This document shows positions 4,550-6,288 of a stretch of 6,288 bases of DNA, piece by piece. The translations under genes were made by a program, and so were the position numbers. The stretch spans positions 1 through 6,288 of the forward strand of contig JAKACB010000038.1 of assembly GCA_021796445.1 (NCBI GenBank), in the 5' to 3' direction. How positions within the stretch are numbered: the first letter of the stretch is position 1; every line of letters begins with the position of its first letter. This stretch comes from Nanobdellota archaeon. Its GTDB lineage: Archaea > Nanoarchaeota > Nanoarchaeia > Parvarchaeales > Parvarchaeaceae. The notes below the pieces were generated by a model, which worked only from the letters and a program-made list of their open reading frames with translations, searched no databases and was not told the origin of the DNA.

Positions 4550-5572
4550 TCACGTACTAATTATCTTGCTTACTGCGATCTTTAGCTGATTTATGCTTTC
4601 TTCTTTTTCTGCATTAAGATCGTTAAAGAAAGGCAGTTTTGCAAGTATCGGCAGGTCAAGTTTTGTATCTTTGCTGCCTATCTCATTCTTTTCTCCACAG
4701 TGTTTGCATACAAAGTAACTCATATTTTCTATAACACCCATTACAGGGATATTAAGGCTTTTTGCTACTACTAATGTTTTTTTCCCGATCAAATTTGAGA
4801 GCTCCTGTGGGGTAGTTACTACTACAGTTCCATCTACAGGTATTGACTGAAAAACAGTTATCGGTGCATCACTGGTCCCAGGTGGCAAATCTAAAAATAG
4901 TATATCTAAATTGCCCCAGTTAGTGTCATTGTACATTTGTTTTATCGCACTAGAAACCAAAGGGCCGCGCCATATTATCGCTTCTACTTGTGTTAGCATG
5001 TCAACTGCCATTATCTTCAGCCCGTTTTTTATTATAGGTATTATTTTTCCATCCTGATCGGCGTATGCTCTTTCCTTTAAATTAAATAAAGAAGTTATAG
5101 ACGGTCCGGATATATCACAGTCTAATATGCCTGTCTTATAACCCATTGAATTTGCAGTTTCCGCAAGGAGTTTTACAACGGTGCTTTTTCCAACTCCGCC
5201 TTTAGCAGAGTAAACCGCTATTATCTTTCTTATGCTTTTTTTCTCGTATCTTTCTATGCTTTCCGGCATGGATATTTTTTCCTTTCTTATAACATCCTTT
5301 ATCTCATCCAATTCCTTCTTGGACATGAACCCGAAGTTTACTTCTGCATCCGTATATCCTTTTTCTTCAAGTATCTTTTTAACGTCTTTTTCTATAGTTG
5401 ATGATAAAGGACAGCCAGGAACGGTTAATTTTATATTTATCTTTATTCTTCCGTTCTCTTCCTCAACGGAGTCTATCATCCTAAGCTTCACTATGCTTAT
5501 GCCTATCTCAGGGTCTTTTATAGGCTCTATTAAATCAATTATACCTTTGAGTCTGTCACCTTCTAATTTCAT
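4550..5572 (-). CDS. mrp: Mrp/NBP35-type P-loop ATPase (Fe-S cluster carrier) with N-terminal MIP18 domain
   Basis: Mrp/ApbC/NBP35 proteins are cytoplasmic dimers that hold a bridging 4Fe-4S cluster and deliver it to apoproteins, using ATP. The 340-residue protein has two parts. A MIP18/DUF59 domain (about 5-85) carries DPEIGISIVKL (20-30) and LTVPGCPLSSTIEKD (49-63), including C54. The ParA/MinD-like ATPase (about 115-340) has a deviant Walker A, SAKGGVGKST (122-131), whose Lys124 and Lys129 are the signature pair. DCDISGPS (151-158), IWRGPLVSSAI (200-210) and DLPPGTSD (228-235) follow. VIENMSYFVCKHC (280-292) provides the CxxC cluster ligands C289 and C292. In the Walker B-region block many relatives have Gly-Asp where this has Ser-Asp. 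The start at 5572 is the only ATG before the MIP18 domain; no Shine-Dalgarno is seen. It lies 21 bp downstream of radA and is likely cotranscribed. Confidence 0.94.
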   Translation of the reverse strand: MKLEGDRLKGIIDLIEPIKDPEIGISIVKLRMIDSVEEENGRIKINIKLTVPGCPLSSTIEKDVKKILEEKGYTDAEVNFGFMSKKELDEIKDVIRKEKISMPESIERYEKKSIRKIIAVYSAKGGVGKSTVVKLLAETANSMGYKTGILDCDISGPSITSLFNLKERAYADQDGKIIPIIKNGLKIMAVDMLTQVEAIIWRGPLVSSAIKQMYNDTNWGNLDILFLDLPPGTSDAPITVFQSIPVDGTVVVTTPQELSNLIGKKTLVVAKSLNIPVMGVIENMSYFVCKHCGEKNEIGSKDTKLDLPILAKLPFFNDLNAEKEESINQLKIAVSKIIST

Positions 5573-5593
5573 ATAATATCAGTAAAATGGGGT

Positions 5594-6288
5594 TTATTTT
5601 TTCTTTTCTTCTTCAAGGTCAGTTATCCCATTAGATGTTATTTCAAAAGAAGCTTCTCCTTCCGGCAGGCTAGGCGAATCTACAAGTTTTCCAACTCTGG
5701 ATCCTTTCTTTCCTTTTCTCAGATATATTCTGTAAGTAGCTACATGCCCTATTATGTGCCCGCCTACAGCTGCGGTTGGATCTCCAAACATAACGTCTGG
5801 TCTGGCCATTACTTGGTTTGTTATATAAACTGCTACATTAAATCGGTCTGCCAATCTTTGAAGATTGTGTAAAACAACATTTACTTTTTGCTGCCTGTCA
5901 GCGAGTGTTCCCCTGCCAACGTATTCAGCACGGAATAATGCCATCATACTGTCTACAACTATAAGTTTTATCTTAGGGTCTGCGTTTATAAGCTCTGGTA
6001 TTTTGTCTACCAAAAGGACTTGATGATCAGAAGAGTAAGCTCTACCTATCTTTATGTTTTGTAATGCCTGTTTTGGATCAAGGCCCTTTATTGCTGCCAA
6101 TTGCTCAATTCTCGATGGCCTAAAAGTTCCTTCTGTGTCAATCCATATTGCATGGCCTTCCAATCCTCCTTTTTCTAAAGGTAATTGTACATCAACGGCC
6201 AATTGGAATGCAAGCTGGCTTTTTCCAGAGCCGTATTCACCATAGCATTCTGTTATAGACTGAGTTTCTACACCTCCGCCCAATAAAA
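5594..6288 (-). CDS. radA: DNA repair and recombination protein RadA, N-terminus beyond the window
   Basis: RadA is the archaeal RecA/Rad51 strand-exchange recombinase, forming ATP-dependent filaments on single-stranded DNA. About 230 residues of the ATPase core are present. Numbering from the Leu at 6283: [12 protein letters not shown] (1-12), Walker [10 protein letters not shown] (15-23), IDTEGTF (48-54), Walker B LIVVDS (107-112), and [16 protein letters not shown] (117-132). The L2 region (about 155-176: [22 protein letters not shown]) and the RadA tail ([16 protein letters not shown]) follow. Codons before 6283 continue the frame as Leu-Leu, matching the family's LLGGG. The TTG at 6283 is therefore an internal leucine, and the gene lacks its start plus the helix-hairpin-helix N-terminal region (about 100 residues in relatives) only because the window ends. 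Walker A has GKS where most archaeal RadA have GKT. No intein is seen. mrp follows after 21 bp. Confidence 0.96.
   Translation of the reverse strand, partial: LLGGGVETQSITECYGEYGSGKSQLAFQLAVDVQLPLEKGGLEGHAIWIDTEGTFRPSRIEQLAAIKGLDPKQALQNIKIGRAYSSDHQVLLVDKIPELINADPKIKLIVVDSMMALFRAEYVGRGTLADRQQKVNVVLHNLQRLADRFNVAVYITNQVMARPDVMFGDPTAAVGGHIIGHVATYRIYLRKGKKGSRVGKLVDSPSLPEGEASFEITSNGITDLEEEKKK

Noticed and set aside
5232..5576. 114-codon open frame on the plus strand
   Set aside because: It is antisense to the MIP18 half of mrp. The Ser/Phe/Ile-rich pseudo-membrane sequence is the usual reverse reading of a Lys/Glu/Asp-rich gene.
6054..6245. 63-codon open frame on the plus strand
   Set aside because: It is antisense to the conserved Walker A to IDTEG region of radA, with no supporting signals.
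1..6288. CRISPR array, insertion sequence, prophage or defence system
   Set aside because: I found no regularly spaced direct repeats, transposase or integrase motifs, terminal repeats or nuclease/toxin motifs. Nearly all coding sequence is accounted for by recognisable housekeeping or surface genes plus two hypothetical genes.

Overview
The window looks like a piece of an AT-rich archaeal chromosome. The evidence is an archaeal-type Spt5 (a short NGN plus KOW protein), an archaeal uL11, RadA recombinase, an Mrp/NBP35 ATPase, TATA boxes about 27 bp upstream of start codons, and a class III (type IV pilin-like) signal peptide. The pilin N-terminus (QSALEYMMTYGWAIL) joined to a LamG domain is a style I associate with DPANN archaea (Micrarchaeota/Parvarchaeota-like). 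That placement is an inference from gene style, not a phylogenetic result.

Layout. Positions 1-202 hold no gene, only a perfect AT-rich hairpin at the left edge. A tRNA-Lys(UUU) lies on the minus strand (203-276), with a TATA box behind it. Two unrecognised genes diverge from a 76-82 bp intergenic region, one on minus (324-764) and one on plus (847-1359), each with its own TATA box. A plus-strand cluster follows: spt5 (1405-1881), uL11 (1878-2318), a DedA-family membrane protein (2320-2940) and a CsaA-like tRNA-binding protein (2940-3272). These four are joined by overlaps or a 1-nt gap and have Shine-Dalgarno sites inside the cluster. A T-run follows the csaA stop. A separately promoted pilin/LamG surface protein (3372-4493) comes next. 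The right third is on the minus strand: a RadA gene that runs off the window edge (5594-6288), then an Mrp/NBP35-type Fe-S carrier ATPase (4550-5572). That pair converges on the pilin gene.

How they fit together. Spt5 (transcription elongation) and uL11 (ribosomal GTPase-associated centre) are a conserved archaeal pair. Here the usual neighbours SecE (before) and uL1/uL10 (after) are absent, and a membrane protein and a CsaA-like protein are transcribed in their place. First genes of transcripts appear leaderless, while downstream genes use GGAG/GGTG/GAGG motifs, the usual two-mode archaeal initiation. The most interesting protein is the pilin: its LamG domain appears circularly permuted, with the element that normally opens the domain placed at the extreme C-terminus. 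I see no CRISPR array, insertion sequence, toxin-antitoxin pair or defence system.
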